Assembly: GCF_025822605.1 (NCBI RefSeq)
Contig: NZ_JACKTY010000030.1
Coordinates: forward strand, 1 to 64,000
Source: Mycolicibacterium komossense
Lineage (GTDB): Bacteria; Actinomycetota; Actinomycetes; Mycobacteriales; Mycobacteriaceae
Direction of reading: 5' to 3'
Length of the DNA: 64,000 nt
Shown here: one piece after another, positions 36,954-47,938 of the stretch
Numbering within the stretch: the stretch's first letter is position 1
How the letters are laid out: every line of letters starts with the position of its first letter
The notes under the pieces: generated by a model
Databases searched by the model: none
The model's input: the letters and a program-made list of their open reading frames with translations, nothing else
Told to the model about the DNA's origin: nothing
Program-made: the position numbers and the translations under genes

Positions 36954-38603
36954 TCAGATAGCGGGGCCCAGGAGGTCGTCGGCGTCTTTGATGATGTAGC
37001 CGTAGCCTTGCTCGGCGAGAAAACGCTGCCGGTGTGCGGCGTATTCGGCATCGAGGCTGTCCCGCGACACCACGCTGTAGAACACCGCGCCGCCACCGTC
37101 GGCCTTCGGCCGCAACAGCCGGCCCAGCCGTTGTGCCTCTTCCTGGCGTGATCCGAAGGTACCCGAAACCTGTACTGCGACAGAGGCTTCCGGCAGATCG
37201 ATGGAGAAGTTCGCCACCTTCGACACGACAAGTGTGCGGATCTCCCCGCGACGGAACTGCTCGAACAGCGTCTCGCGTTCCGCGGTCTTGGTCGAGCCCT
37301 GGATGATCGGGGCGTTCAGTTCCGCGCCGAGTTCGTCGAGCTGGTCGAGGTAGGCGCCGATCACCAGCGTCGGCTCGTCGGGATGGCGCTCCAGGATGGA
37401 TTTGACCACCGCGATCTTCGAATGCGCAGTGGAGCACAACTTGTAGCGCTCCTCGGGCTCGGCCGTCGCGTAGATCATCCGCTCGTTCTCGGTGAGCGTG
37501 ACGCGGACCTCGATGCATTCCGCCGGCGCGATCCAGCCCTGGGCCTCGATGTCCTTCCACGGTGCGTCGTAACGCTTGGGCCCGATCAGGGAGAAGACGT
37601 CGCCTTCGCGGCCGTCCTCGCGGATCAGTGTGGCGGTGAGTCCGAGACGCCGCCGCGACTGCAGATCGGCGGTCATTCGAAACACCGGCGCGGGCAGCAG
37701 ATGGACCTCGTCATAGATGATGAGTCCCCAGTCGCGGCTGTCGAACAGCTCCAGATGCTTGTACTCGCCCTTGGTGCGACGGGTGATCACCTGATAGGTC
37801 GCGATGGTGACCGGCCGGATCTCTTTGCGCTCGCCGGAGTACTCGCCGATCTCCTCTTCGGTCAGCGACGTCCTGGCGATCAGCTCGCGCTTCCACTGCC
37901 GGCCCGCCACCGTGTTGGTGACCAGGATCAGCGTCGTCGCGCCCGCCTTGGCCATCGCGGCCGCGCCGACCATCGTCTTGCCCGCCCCGCAGGGCAGGAC
38001 CACGACGCCGGAACCGCCGGCCCAGAACGAATCGGCCGCCATCTCCTGGTAGTCGCGCAGCTGCCAGCCGTCCTGCTCGAGGCTGATCGGGTGGGCCTCG
38101 CCGTCGACGTAGCCGGCCAGATCTTCCGCCGGCCAGCCGATCTTGAGCAGCAGCTGCTTGATGTGGCCGCGTTCGCTGGGATGGACGATCACGGTGTCGT
38201 CGTCGATGCGCGCGCCCAGCATGGGGGAGATCTTCTTGTGCCGCATCACCTCAGCCAGCACGGCGCGGTCCAGGCTGACCAGGACCAGACCGTGTACCGG
38301 GCTCTTGACCAGCTGCAGTCGGCCGTAGCGGGCCATGGTGTCGACGATGTCGACCAGCAGCGGCTGCGGAACGGCGTAGCGGGAGAAGCTGACCAGCGCG
38401 TCGACCACCTGTTCGGCGTCGTGACCGGCGGCGCGGGCGTTCCATAGTGCCAGCGGGGTGATGCGGTAGGTGTGGATGTGTTCGGGGGCGCGTTCGAGCT
38501 CGGCGAACGGGGCGATGGCGGCTCGTGCCTCTCCGGCCTGTTCGTGGTCGACCTCGAGCAGCACGGTTTTGTCGGACTGGACGATCAGGGGTCCGTCGGT
38601 CAT
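36954..38603 (-). CDS. ercc3: DNA repair helicase XPB (ERCC3-like)
   Basis: The protein has 549 residues from ATG 38603. Superfamily 2 motifs are present: LPCGAGKTMVGAAAM (Walker A), YDEVHLLPA (DEVH), LTATLIREDGREGD including the RED element, and QVSGTFGSRQEEAQRLGRLLRPK (motif VI). The N-terminal DRD-like domain is present. It is a 3'-5' DNA helicase as in archaeal and mycobacterial XPB (Rv0861c). It sits just downstream of the Rv0862c-like gene on the same strand. Confidence 0.95.
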   Translation of the reverse strand: MTDGPLIVQSDKTVLLEVDHEQAGEARAAIAPFAELERAPEHIHTYRITPLALWNARAAGHDAEQVVDALVSFSRYAVPQPLLVDIVDTMARYGRLQLVKSPVHGLVLVSLDRAVLAEVMRHKKISPMLGARIDDDTVIVHPSERGHIKQLLLKIGWPAEDLAGYVDGEAHPISLEQDGWQLRDYQEMAADSFWAGGSGVVVLPCGAGKTMVGAAAMAKAGATTLILVTNTVAGRQWKRELIARTSLTEEEIGEYSGERKEIRPVTIATYQVITRRTKGEYKHLELFDSRDWGLIIYDEVHLLPAPVFRMTADLQSRRRLGLTATLIREDGREGDVFSLIGPKRYDAPWKDIEAQGWIAPAECIEVRVTLTENERMIYATAEPEERYKLCSTAHSKIAVVKSILERHPDEPTLVIGAYLDQLDELGAELNAPIIQGSTKTAERETLFEQFRRGEIRTLVVSKVANFSIDLPEASVAVQVSGTFGSRQEEAQRLGRLLRPKADGGGAVFYSVVSRDSLDAEYAAHRQRFLAEQGYGYIIKDADDLLGPAI

Positions 38604-38676
38604 CAGTTCATTATCCTTCGTCGGCCGACAGCTTTGGCGCCACTCCATGCTCGTCGTTCGTGCTGGTCGCTCTGCC

Positions 38677-40965
38677 TCACACTGCATCGTCGTCGGCGCG
38701 TACGACCGACGTCACGCGGTGAATGGCGAAATCTCGCACGCGCCCGGACGCCGGGTCGAAGGCCAGTAGTTGACCGCCCCGGACATTCACCGGCGAGACC
38801 ACCCGCTGGGTGGCTACTCCAGCGGCGTCGATATAACCGATTACCACCGAGGTCTGTTCCAATGCGGCCTGCTGCAACAGGGTGACGGCGCGCGCCGGGT
38901 CGACGCGGCCCGCCCCGTTCGCGTTCAGCGGCATGGCCACCACCTTGCGCAACACCGCCACCACAGCGGCCAGGGTGTCCCGGTTGGGTGTGCTGGGCAA
39001 CGGCCGATACGACCGTCGATGCAGTGGGGTCGGCACTCGGGCGCCGCGAGAGCGGATATCGACGATCGTGCCAGCCGAGTCCTCCGCGGCAGGGGCGAAC
39101 CCCGAGCTACGCAACGCGGTCAGCACGTCGGCGATCGGCGCCTGCGACACCGCCACCGTCGGCGCCAGCAACCGTAGGTCGAGGCGCTGCGCGGCGGGGG
39201 CCGCGATCGCCTGGGTCAGCAGGGCGGGGTCCTCGCACCGGACGAACGAGGTCGCCATCCCGACGCGGAGTTGACCGTGCCTGCGGGCGACGTCGTCGAT
39301 CAGATACGTCAAGCCTTGCGGTACCGGGGTTCTGGAGTGCTTGGTGAAGAACGCATGCAGGGCCGACGCGGTGCGGCCACTGTCGAGGGCGCGCCGGATG
39401 GATGGCTCGCTGACTCGGTAAACCATTGCCGCGCCGGCAGATTCGATTTCGGCGACGTGGCCGAGTTCGTCGGCCAGGTCCCGCTCCAGTGGCCCGGGTA
39501 CCACTACCGTCAAGTCGGCCTGGACCAGGAAATGGTCGATCGGTGCGGGGAGTGCCTTGGCCATCGCGTTGACCGCGGCGTCGGCGTCCTCGGTCAGTAG
39601 TGCGCGGGCCGGATTGCTGATCGCGCCGCGGCCGACCATGCCCAGGGCATGAGCCTCTTCGAGTAGATGGGAAACGGGTTCGGGCTGAAGTCGTACCGAC
39701 CAGCGCGGGCGGCGCCAGACCATCGCGCGCGACGCCTCCGTCGCGTCTAGGCCGGTGCCACGTGGGAGGTCGGCCAAGATGGTGAGCAGTAGCTGCCGGT
39801 CTAGGGGAGCGGCGGTGGAATACAGTGAATCGGACAGTGCCGCATAAGGTTTACCGTCGGGCCCGCGATGCCCGATCAGGCTGGGTCTGGCAGGTAGCTC
39901 GAGCCAGGTGCTCGCGAGCAACTGCCAGCGGTCGGCGGCCGAGTTCTCGGCGAACCGGTCAGCGGCGATCGTCGGCGCCCAGTACGGCCCTGGGCCGTCG
40001 TCGGGTTGGGGGTCGGGCACGCCACTGGTGATGAGTCCTGCGGCCGAAGCGATTTCGAGTACCAGGCCGAGGCGCTGCTCGTTGATGCCGGTGAGCTTGG
40101 TCAGCCGCTTCACTTCGCGGACGCCCATTCCGCCATTGCGAAGCTCCGGAATCGGTGTGACACCGAGTGTTTCGATGACCACGTCGAACTCGCGCAGCAG
40201 ATCGATGACGGCGCCTGCGGCGGTGGCGTCGACGTCGGCGGCCTTGGTGGATTTCCCGGCCTTGCCCGTCGCGCCGGCCGGCTTGGGGGCGACCAGCTGC
40301 CCTGGGCCCGGGTCTTCGCCGCGCAGCACCTGCCCTACCTGCCGCGGCAGGATGACGGTGTCCTCGTCCACCTGACGCAGCAGCCCGGCGGCGAGTAGCC
40401 GCTGCACTGGTCGGTCTGCCGGCGTACCGGGTGCGGCGTCGCGGGTGCGACCGACCGGCGAGCCCTGCAGCAGTCGGTCCAGCAGATCGCGCTGCGGCTC
40501 GTCGAGGCGCTCTACTTGTGCGGCGATCTCCGCCGGGGTGCGGGTCGGATCTTCCAGGACCACCTGACCGGGGTACCAGGGCAACCCGCCGCTGGCCTCG
40601 GCGGCCACCCGGACTGCGACGTCACCCCAGGCCAGCGCCCGCTCGCGCAGATCGTCCAGCGCGGCCAGGGTGGCGTCCTCGGGAGCTCGCGCGCCGATCA
40701 GCTCGAGCACTTTGGTGACGGGCACTTCCGAGGTGTCGGCATGCAGCACCAGAAGCGCGTCCAGTACCGCCAGCCGAAGAAAGTCGAGCTCATCGGTGGC
40801 AGCTCTGACCGATTGCCGGGCCTGCGCCCGGGCGGCCAGGGCCGCGACGCTGCCCGGTGGTGGCTGTGCCAGGTCCGGTCGCAGCTCGAGAAGGCGGATC
40901 AGCCGTTCGTCGGGCAGATCGGCCAGCCAGGCGCCCAGGGGCACGCCTGAGGTGTGTTCGGTCAT
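38677..40965 (-). CDS. Helicase-associated domain protein (Rv0862c-like)
   Basis: The protein has 762 residues from ATG 40965. No helicase motor motifs are visible. The C-terminal region (RVDPARAVTLLQQAALEQ, VIGYIDAAGVATQRVVSP, GGQLLAFDPASGRVRDFAIHRV) matches the WYL-like end of the helicase-associated XPB3/SSL2-type domain. The N-terminal 500 residues are helical with winged-helix-like pieces. Always adjacent to XPB in mycobacteria, it may be a nuclease-free partner (functional analogue of Bax1). The TACGCT hexamer lies eight bases before the ATG. Confidence 0.8.
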   Translation of the reverse strand: MTEHTSGVPLGAWLADLPDERLIRLLELRPDLAQPPPGSVAALAARAQARQSVRAATDELDFLRLAVLDALLVLHADTSEVPVTKVLELIGARAPEDATLAALDDLRERALAWGDVAVRVAAEASGGLPWYPGQVVLEDPTRTPAEIAAQVERLDEPQRDLLDRLLQGSPVGRTRDAAPGTPADRPVQRLLAAGLLRQVDEDTVILPRQVGQVLRGEDPGPGQLVAPKPAGATGKAGKSTKAADVDATAAGAVIDLLREFDVVIETLGVTPIPELRNGGMGVREVKRLTKLTGINEQRLGLVLEIASAAGLITSGVPDPQPDDGPGPYWAPTIAADRFAENSAADRWQLLASTWLELPARPSLIGHRGPDGKPYAALSDSLYSTAAPLDRQLLLTILADLPRGTGLDATEASRAMVWRRPRWSVRLQPEPVSHLLEEAHALGMVGRGAISNPARALLTEDADAAVNAMAKALPAPIDHFLVQADLTVVVPGPLERDLADELGHVAEIESAGAAMVYRVSEPSIRRALDSGRTASALHAFFTKHSRTPVPQGLTYLIDDVARRHGQLRVGMATSFVRCEDPALLTQAIAAPAAQRLDLRLLAPTVAVSQAPIADVLTALRSSGFAPAAEDSAGTIVDIRSRGARVPTPLHRRSYRPLPSTPNRDTLAAVVAVLRKVVAMPLNANGAGRVDPARAVTLLQQAALEQTSVVIGYIDAAGVATQRVVSPVNVRGGQLLAFDPASGRVRDFAIHRVTSVVRADDDAV

Positions 40966-41021
40966 TGCTGACCAGCGTAAAGCAGGTTCTCCTACGCGCC
41001 ACCGGGTCATAACCTGTCAGA

Positions 41022-41234
41022 ATGTCTCCCGTGGCTGACAACGCTGACTCCAAACCGCACAAGACCAGGTATGTCGACAACGGCTGGCCCGTCGCCGACG
41101 ACCCCGACGACCATCCGGTGAGCGAGCTCGCCGCGGATCGCACGGGCGCCCTCTCGCCGTTCGGCGACGTCACCTTCCCGGTGCCCGCCGAGGAACTGCC
41201 CTACGTACATCCCGTCACGGTCGTCAACAGGTAG
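41022..41234 (+). CDS. Small conserved hypothetical protein (Rv0863-like)
   Basis: The protein has 70 residues, acidic and polar, with Pro-rich stretches ([16 protein letters not shown]). Leaderless start: TAACCT ends six bases before ATG 41022. A GTG nine bases further on is an alternative. It precedes moaC2 by two bases in the same direction, so it may be co-transcribed with the molybdopterin genes. Function unknown. Confidence 0.75.
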   Translation: MSPVADNADSKPHKTRYVDNGWPVADDPDDHPVSELAADRTGALSPFGDVTFPVPAEELPYVHPVTVVNR

Positions 41235-41236
41235 CG

Positions 41237-41710
41237 ATGGTGCCCAACCCGCTGTCGCACCTCGATGAGCGGGGGGCGGCGCACATGGTCGACGTCAGCG
41301 ACAAGGACGTCACCAAACGCACGGCGGTCGCCGCAGGAACGGTGCACACCAGTGCCGAGGTGGTCGGTCTGATCTCGTCGGGCGGTCTGCCCAAGGGTGA
41401 CGCGCTGGCGACTGCGCGGGTGGCCGGCATCCTGGCAGCCAAACGCACCAGCGATCTGATCCCGCTGTGCCATCACCTCGCGCTGACCGGGGTCGATATC
41501 GACTTCGAGATCGGTCCGGCGCAGATCGGTATCACCGCCACCGCGCGCACCACCGATCGGACCGGGGTGGAGATGGAGGCGCTGACCGCAGTCAGTATCG
41601 CGGGACTGACGATCTACGACATGATCAAAGCTGTCGACGCCGGCGCCCGAATCGATGACGTCAGACTGGTGACCAAGTCCGGCGGACGCCGCGGCGCCTG
41701 GTCGCGATGA
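41237..41710 (+). CDS. moaC2: Cyclic pyranopterin monophosphate synthase
   Basis: The protein has 157 residues. [20 protein letters not shown] is the start of the fold, [17 protein letters not shown] has the catalytic His pair region, and [25 protein letters not shown] contains the conserved Lys. It makes cyclic pyranopterin monophosphate from the MoaA product. The stop overlaps the start of mog. Confidence 0.95.
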   Translation: MVPNPLSHLDERGAAHMVDVSDKDVTKRTAVAAGTVHTSAEVVGLISSGGLPKGDALATARVAGILAAKRTSDLIPLCHHLALTGVDIDFEIGPAQIGITATARTTDRTGVEMEALTAVSIAGLTIYDMIKAVDAGARIDDVRLVTKSGGRRGAWSR

Positions 41711-42186
41711 CCCGATCGGCTCGGGTTGTGATCGCCTCCACCCGCGCCGCGGGTGGCGTGTATGACGACAGATGTGGGCCGATTGTATCCGATTGGCTTG
41801 TGCAGCAGGGCTTTTCGGAGCCGGAGCTGATAGTCGTCCCGGACGGCGATCCGGTAGGACAGGCGCTGCGGACGGCGGTGGCCGACGCGGTCGACCTTGT
41901 GATCACCTCCGGCGGTACCGGCATTTCGCCGACGGACGCCACCCCCGAGCAGACCGTCGCGGTGCTCGATTACCAGATACCGGGCCTGGCTGACGCCATC
42001 CGCCGATCGGGCCTGCCGAAGGTGCCGACGTCGATTCTGTCGCGCGGGGTCTGCGGGGTGACCGACCGGACGCTGATCGTGAACCTGCCCGGTTCCCCCG
42101 GGGGAGTGCGCGACGGACTCGGCGTGCTCGCCGAGGTCGTGCACCATGCGCTGGACCAACTCGCCGGAAAGGATCACCCGCGATGA
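41707..42186 (+). CDS. mog: Molybdopterin adenylyltransferase-type Mog protein
   Basis: The protein has 159 residues. The MoCF/Mog fold signature is [20 protein letters not shown], and [25 protein letters not shown] is the C-terminal part. It adenylates molybdopterin before Mo insertion. It overlaps moaC2 and moaE2 by four bases each (ATGA). Confidence 0.92.
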   Translation: MTRSARVVIASTRAAGGVYDDRCGPIVSDWLVQQGFSEPELIVVPDGDPVGQALRTAVADAVDLVITSGGTGISPTDATPEQTVAVLDYQIPGLADAIRRSGLPKVPTSILSRGVCGVTDRTLIVNLPGSPGGVRDGLGVLAEVVHHALDQLAGKDHPR

Positions 42187-42608
42187 CGGTCGTGTTGCGC
42201 AGCGCGCTGACCGAGCTCCCGATTCTGCTGACCGAACACGAAGCGCTGGTGGCGCACGAGGCCGCGGGCGCGGTGGTGGGGTTCGCCGGGGTCGTCCGTG
42301 ATCACGACGGCGGTCGCTCGGTGCTCCGGTTGGAGTATTCCGCCCATCCGCTCGCCGAACAGACACTCGCCGAGGTACTGGCCGAGGTCGCGGCCGGTGC
42401 GCACGGGGTGCGGGCGATCGCCGCGAGCCACCGCATCGGACATCTGCGGATCGGCGATGCGGCCCTGGTCGCCGCTGTGGCGGCCGATCACCGCGGCGCC
42501 GCGTTCGAGACGTGCGCGCGCCTCGTTGACGCCGTGAAGGCGCGGCTACCGGTCTGGAAGCATCAGTTCTTCGCAGACGGGACCGATGAGTGGGTTAACT
42601 CGGCCTAG
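42183..42608 (+). CDS. moaE2: Molybdopterin synthase catalytic subunit
   Basis: The protein has 141 residues. [20 protein letters not shown] and [15 protein letters not shown] are MoaE strands, [19 protein letters not shown] follows, and [20 protein letters not shown] holds the catalytic Lys residues. With MoaD2 (44533-44814, opposite strand) it forms molybdopterin synthase. Confidence 0.95.
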   Translation: MTVVLRSALTELPILLTEHEALVAHEAAGAVVGFAGVVRDHDGGRSVLRLEYSAHPLAEQTLAEVLAEVAAGAHGVRAIAASHRIGHLRIGDAALVAAVAADHRGAAFETCARLVDAVKARLPVWKHQFFADGTDEWVNSA

Positions 42609-42629
42609 TAAGTCCAGGAAGCCCAGAAA

Positions 42630-42692
42630 CGCCGAAATCGACGTCACGGTTGCGTTTGTGTAGCTCTCACAACCATGACGCCGATCTCGGCG
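42630..42692. terminator. Hairpin between moaE2 and rpfA
   Basis: CGCCGAAATCG... and its imperfect complement CCGATCTCGGCG are separated by nearby pairing arms (CGGTTG with CAACC), giving a long stem with bulges. It lies between the convergent stop codons and may serve both genes. Confidence 0.55.
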
Positions 42693-42702
42693 TGACGATG
42701 GA

Positions 42703-44302
<1,600 letters not shown>

Positions 44303-44515
44303 TAAGAGTGAGAGGAGGGCCTGCCGCTGGGAAGTGCTCGGCTGGCTTGGGAGATGACGGTAACGCCTGAGGAGAGTGGCGTCACCTTTTGCTTTCGGCG
44401 GCGAGTCCGGCGCTGGCAAATCTTAATAGGACTCTAAAACGCCTACTCGGGCCCGGGTTTGCCAGCCGTTCATGGCGCTCCACTTACCGATGGCCGGGCC
44501 GTTACTATTCCGTTA

Positions 44516-44531
44516 TGTGACGCAAATCACG
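44516..44531. promoter_or_regulatory. CRP-type site upstream of rpfA
   Basis: TGTGA-CGCAAA-TCACG matches the TGTGA-N6-TCACA consensus at nine of ten fixed positions. It is 440 bases from the rpfA start and just beyond the moaD2 stop, in the position expected for Crp control of rpfA. Confidence 0.65.
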
Positions 44532-44532
44532 A

Positions 44533-44814
44533 TCATCCTCCGGCGAACGGGGGTAAGACGTCGAGCGTGTGGTGTGCAGTCAGCACCAGGTGAGGGTCTC
44601 GGACCGCCACTTCGTCACACAGATATGAGCATCGCGCCAACACGCGTCTCAATTCGGTGTCACGGGCGCCGATCTCGGCGATGAGTGCAGCAACGCTGGT
44701 CGGAGCCGCCAGGGTCAGCACCTCGCCGTCGATTCCCGCGGCCGCCCGGGCTGCTGCGAAGTACCGGATGGTGACCACAACTTCGGTCCGGCGGCCGGTC
44801 TGCACGCCCGTCAC
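44533..44814 (-). CDS. moaD2: Molybdopterin synthase sulfur-carrier subunit
   Basis: The protein has 93 residues with a beta-grasp ubiquitin-like fold (VVVTIRYFAAARAAAGI start, HTLDVLPPFAGG end). The terminal Gly-Gly is the thiocarboxylation site. ATG follows directly on the moaA2 stop, so the two are coupled. The first 11 residues may be non-native, since a GTG start at VVVTIRYF is possible. Confidence 0.92.
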   Translation of the reverse strand: MTGVQTGRRTEVVVTIRYFAAARAAAGIDGEVLTLAAPTSVAALIAEIGARDTELRRVLARCSYLCDEVAVRDPHLVLTAHHTLDVLPPFAGG

Positions 44815-45873
44815 CTAGCCGCCGATCGCGCTCATCGGGCGGTCGGGCTGGATGAAATCGGGGTTGTTGATGCCGTGGCCTGCGGCCTTGGCCCACATCG
44901 CCTTCCGCCAAGCCCCCTCGATCGCGTCATCGTCGGCTCCGGTTCGCAGCAGCTCGCGCAGGTCGGTCTCGGTGGTAGCGAACAGGCAATTGCGCACCTG
45001 ACCGTCGGCGGTCAGCCGAGTTCGGTCGCAGGCTCCGCAGAATGCGTGCGAGACCGAGGCGATCACGCCCACGGTGCCTGTACCGCCGTCGACCTGCCAC
45101 AGCTGTGCAGGGGCCGAACCGCGCGGTCGCGGATCGGGGCTGAGCGTGAAGTGGCCGTGCAGCGAGTCCAGCACGTCGTCGGCCGTGAGCGCTTCACCGC
45201 GGCGCCAGCTGTGCCCGGCATCCAAAGGCATCTGTTCGATGACGCGGAGGTGATAGCCCTCGTCGAGGCAGAACCGTAGCAGCGCGACCACATCGGTACG
45301 GCCCGTCTTCGGGTCCAGCACCGCGTTGACCTTGACCGGCCCCAGCCCGGCCCGCTTGGCGGCGGCGAGCCCGGCCAGCACGTCGCCGAGGCGATCACGG
45401 CGGGTGATGGCGGCGAAATGGGCGGCATCGACACTGTCCAACGAGACGTTCACCCGGGTCAGGCCTGCCGCGGCCAGGGCTTCCGCGCGCCGCGCCAGTC
45501 CGATGCCGTTCGTCGTCATCGCGATCTCCGGCTGTGGCTGCAGTGCCGAAGCGTCCGCCACTATCTCTTCCAGCCTTCGCACCAGCAGCGGTTCGCCGCC
45601 GGTGAACCGGATATTGGTGATGCCCAGCCTGGTCACTGCGATGCGCAGTAATCGACTCAGTTCGGGGGGCTGCAGGACCTGGTCTTTGGGTAGCCAGTCC
45701 AGCCCCTCGGCGGGCATGCAATAGGTGCAGCGCAGATTGCAGCGATCCGTCAGCGACACCCGAAGGTCAGTGGCGATCCGGCCGAACGTATCGATCAGTG
45801 GGCCGCTCGTCGGGGCCGGCTGAGCAGCCAGCGGGCGGTGCACGGACGGCAGACCGAGCGCGGTCAATGTCAT
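44815..45873 (-). CDS. moaA2: GTP 3',8-cyclase (radical SAM)
   Basis: The protein has 352 residues from ATG 45873. SLTDRCNLRCTYCMP binds the SAM [4Fe-4S] cluster, RFTGGEPLL is the SAM-contact motif, and CGACDRTRLTADGQVRNC is the second cluster site. The C-terminal GG (MSAIGG) needed for activity is present. It converts GTP to cyclic dehydro-GTP, the first step of molybdopterin synthesis. ATGA overlap with the yccF gene. Confidence 0.95.
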   Translation of the reverse strand: MTLTALGLPSVHRPLAAQPAPTSGPLIDTFGRIATDLRVSLTDRCNLRCTYCMPAEGLDWLPKDQVLQPPELSRLLRIAVTRLGITNIRFTGGEPLLVRRLEEIVADASALQPQPEIAMTTNGIGLARRAEALAAAGLTRVNVSLDSVDAAHFAAITRRDRLGDVLAGLAAAKRAGLGPVKVNAVLDPKTGRTDVVALLRFCLDEGYHLRVIEQMPLDAGHSWRRGEALTADDVLDSLHGHFTLSPDPRPRGSAPAQLWQVDGGTGTVGVIASVSHAFCGACDRTRLTADGQVRNCLFATTETDLRELLRTGADDDAIEGAWRKAMWAKAAGHGINNPDFIQPDRPMSAIGG

Positions 45874-46241
45874 ACCGGCACGATCTCTTTCCCCAAGGGC
45901 ATCAGTGAGACCGGGATCAACTTCAGGTTGGCGATCGCCAGCGGGATCCCGATGATCGTGACGGCCATCGCCACCGCGGTCACCACGTGGCCGATCGCCA
46001 GCCAGATGCCGAACAGAATGACCCAGATGACGTTCCCGACCAGTGCTGCCGGGCGGGTCCCCGGCTTGTCCACGACCGTCCGGCCGAAGGGCCACAAGGC
46101 GTAAGCGGCGATCCGCAGGGCGGCGAAGCCGAACGGAATGGTGATGATGAGGACGAAACAGATCAGTGCCGCCACCAGGTAACCCAGCGCCAGCCAGAGT
46201 CCACCGAAGATCAACCAGATGATGTTCAGGACCAGCCGCAT
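45870..46241 (-). CDS. YccF domain-containing inner membrane protein (Rv0870c-like)
   Basis: The protein has 123 residues. Two YccF-type repeats are clear: IWLIFGGLWLALGYLVAAL and IWVILFGIWLAIGHVVTAVA, followed by IGIPLAIANLKLIPVSLMPLG. Several hydrophobic helices span the membrane. No known role; coupled to moaA2. A GGAGGAA ribosome site precedes ATG 46241. Confidence 0.88.
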   Translation of the reverse strand: MRLVLNIIWLIFGGLWLALGYLVAALICFVLIITIPFGFAALRIAAYALWPFGRTVVDKPGTRPAALVGNVIWVILFGIWLAIGHVVTAVAMAVTIIGIPLAIANLKLIPVSLMPLGKEIVPV

Positions 46242-46323
46242 GCTTCCTCCAGTAGTGCGACCCAGCTTAGGCGAGAAACACCGGTGCTGGCCCCGGCCTC
46301 CGCCGAGTAGGATCAGCGTCCAA

Positions 46324-46348
46324 CGCGTCCTGCTTCAGGCGGGACGCG
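46324..46348 (+). promoter_or_regulatory. Hairpin in the cspB leader
   Basis: CGCGTCC (46324-46330) pairs with GGACGCG (46342-46348) across 11 bases in the untranslated leader. Cold-shock genes often have structured leaders, but thermosensing here is only a suggestion. Confidence 0.3.
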
Positions 46349-46414
46349 CCTTGATGTTGTCATGCATCAAACCCAGAGAATCCCAGTTATCCGTGAGACA
46401 AGCAGGTGAGACCA

Positions 46415-46831
46415 GTGCCGACCGGCAAGGTGAAGTGGTACGACGTCGAGAAGGGCTTTGGCTTCCTGTCCCAAGAAGAGGGCGAGGACGTCTACGTCCG
46501 CTCGTCGGCGTTACCCGCAGGCGTGGAAGGTCTCAAGGCCGGCCAGAAGGTCGAGTTCGGTGTGGCCGCAGGCCGCCGCGGTCCGCAGGCGCTGAGCCTC
46601 AAACTCATCGACCCGCCGCCGACGCTGGCTCGTGCTCCGCGCCGGGAGGCCCCCGGCCCCGCCGAGCACAAGCACACTCCGGATGAGCTGCACGGCATGG
46701 TCGAGGACATGATCACCCTGCTCGAGGGCACGGTCCAGCCCGACCTGCGTAAGGGGAAGTATCCGGACCGCAAGGTCGCTCGTCGGGTGTCCGAGGTCGT
46801 CAAGGCGGTCGCCCGCGAACTCGACGCCTGA
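46415..46831 (+). CDS. cspB: Cold-shock domain protein with helical extension
   Basis: GTG at 46415 gives 138 residues, the length of M. tuberculosis CspB (135). The cold-shock domain has [15 protein letters not shown] (RNP1) and [10 protein letters not shown] (RNP2-like). About 75 more residues follow, including [21 protein letters not shown]. It binds single-stranded RNA/DNA. A GGTGAG ribosome site precedes it. Confidence 0.92.
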   Translation: MPTGKVKWYDVEKGFGFLSQEEGEDVYVRSSALPAGVEGLKAGQKVEFGVAAGRRGPQALSLKLIDPPPTLARAPRREAPGPAEHKHTPDELHGMVEDMITLLEGTVQPDLRKGKYPDRKVARRVSEVVKAVARELDA

Positions 46832-46921
46832 GTCAGGTCTTCTCGGCGTTCTGGTGCGCGACCACCTGGTCGAACATCACTGTGAGTCGGGCCACCGGTG
46901 TGGGCCGATATCCTGCCTGAC

Positions 46922-47929
46922 ATGGGTGCGTATGTAGCCGGTGGTAGCGAGTTCAACCGCGATACCAACTACATCGCCACGCGGATCACCGCCGACGGCC
47001 GCGACGGCTACCCCGTGGAACCGGGCCGTTACCGGTTGATCGTGGCGCGGGCGTGCCCCTGGGCCAACCGGATGATCATCGTGCGACGGCTTCTCGGGCT
47101 GGAAGACGTTCTCTCCATTGGCTTTTGCGGGCCTACTCACGACCAGCGGAGCTGGACGTTCGACCTCGATCCCGGTGGTGTCGACCCGGTGCTGAAGATC
47201 CCGCGGCTACAGGACGCCTACTTCGCCCGCTTTCCCGATTACCCGAAGGGCATCACGGTGCCTGCCATCGTCGACGTGCCGACCGGGCAGGTGGTCACCA
47301 ACGACTTCATGCAGATGACTCTCGACCTCTCCTCGGAATGGGCGGCGTATCACCGCGACGGCGCCCCGGCGCTCTATCCCGAACCTCTGCGGGCCGAAAT
47401 CGACGAGGTCGCCCGGCGGGTATACACCGAGATCAACAACGGCGTGTATCGCTGCGGGTTCGCCGGATCCCAGGGCGCCTACGAGAGCGCCTACGACCGG
47501 TTGTTCTCGGCATTGGACTGGGTCAGTGACCGGCTGGCCACTCAGCGCTATCTGGTGGGCGACACCATCACCGAGGCCGATGTCCGGCTGTTCACCACCC
47601 TGGCCCGATTCGACCCGGTGTATCACGGACACTTCAAGTGCAACCGGTCTAAGCTCAGCGAGATGCCGGTGCTGTGGGCCTATGCCCGCGACCTGTTCCA
47701 GACTCCCGGGTTCGGGGACACCACCGACTTCGTGCAGATCAAACAGCACTACTACATGGTGCACACCGATGTGAACCCGACCGGGATCGTGCCAAAGGGC
47801 CCGGACCTGGCCAACTGGCTGACTCCGCATGGCCGGGAAGCATTGGGCGGCAGGCCATTTGGCGACGGCACTCCGCCTGGGCCGACGCCGCCGGGTGAAC
47901 AGGTGCCGGTCGGTCACGGGGCCGGTTAG
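46922..47929 (+). CDS. Glutathione S-transferase family protein, glutathionyl-hydroquinone-reductase-like (Xi/ECM4 class)
   Basis: The protein has 335 residues. ARACPWANRMIIVRRLLGLE carries the CPWA motif of Xi-class enzymes, DYPKGITVPAIVDVPTGQVV is the second strand, and YLVGDTITEADVRLFTTLARFD the C-terminal helical domain. In mycobacteria, mycothiol is the likely thiol. Leaderless start: TATCCT ends seven bases before ATG 46922. Confidence 0.85.
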   Translation: MGAYVAGGSEFNRDTNYIATRITADGRDGYPVEPGRYRLIVARACPWANRMIIVRRLLGLEDVLSIGFCGPTHDQRSWTFDLDPGGVDPVLKIPRLQDAYFARFPDYPKGITVPAIVDVPTGQVVTNDFMQMTLDLSSEWAAYHRDGAPALYPEPLRAEIDEVARRVYTEINNGVYRCGFAGSQGAYESAYDRLFSALDWVSDRLATQRYLVGDTITEADVRLFTTLARFDPVYHGHFKCNRSKLSEMPVLWAYARDLFQTPGFGDTTDFVQIKQHYYMVHTDVNPTGIVPKGPDLANWLTPHGREALGGRPFGDGTPPGPTPPGEQVPVGHGAG

Positions 47930-47938
47930 GGTTGAACC

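Noticed and set aside
36910-37560. N-terminal extension of the PE-PPE gene to 37560
   Set aside because: It overlaps the XPB coding sequence in another frame, has no matching family features, and the signal peptide begins at 36909.
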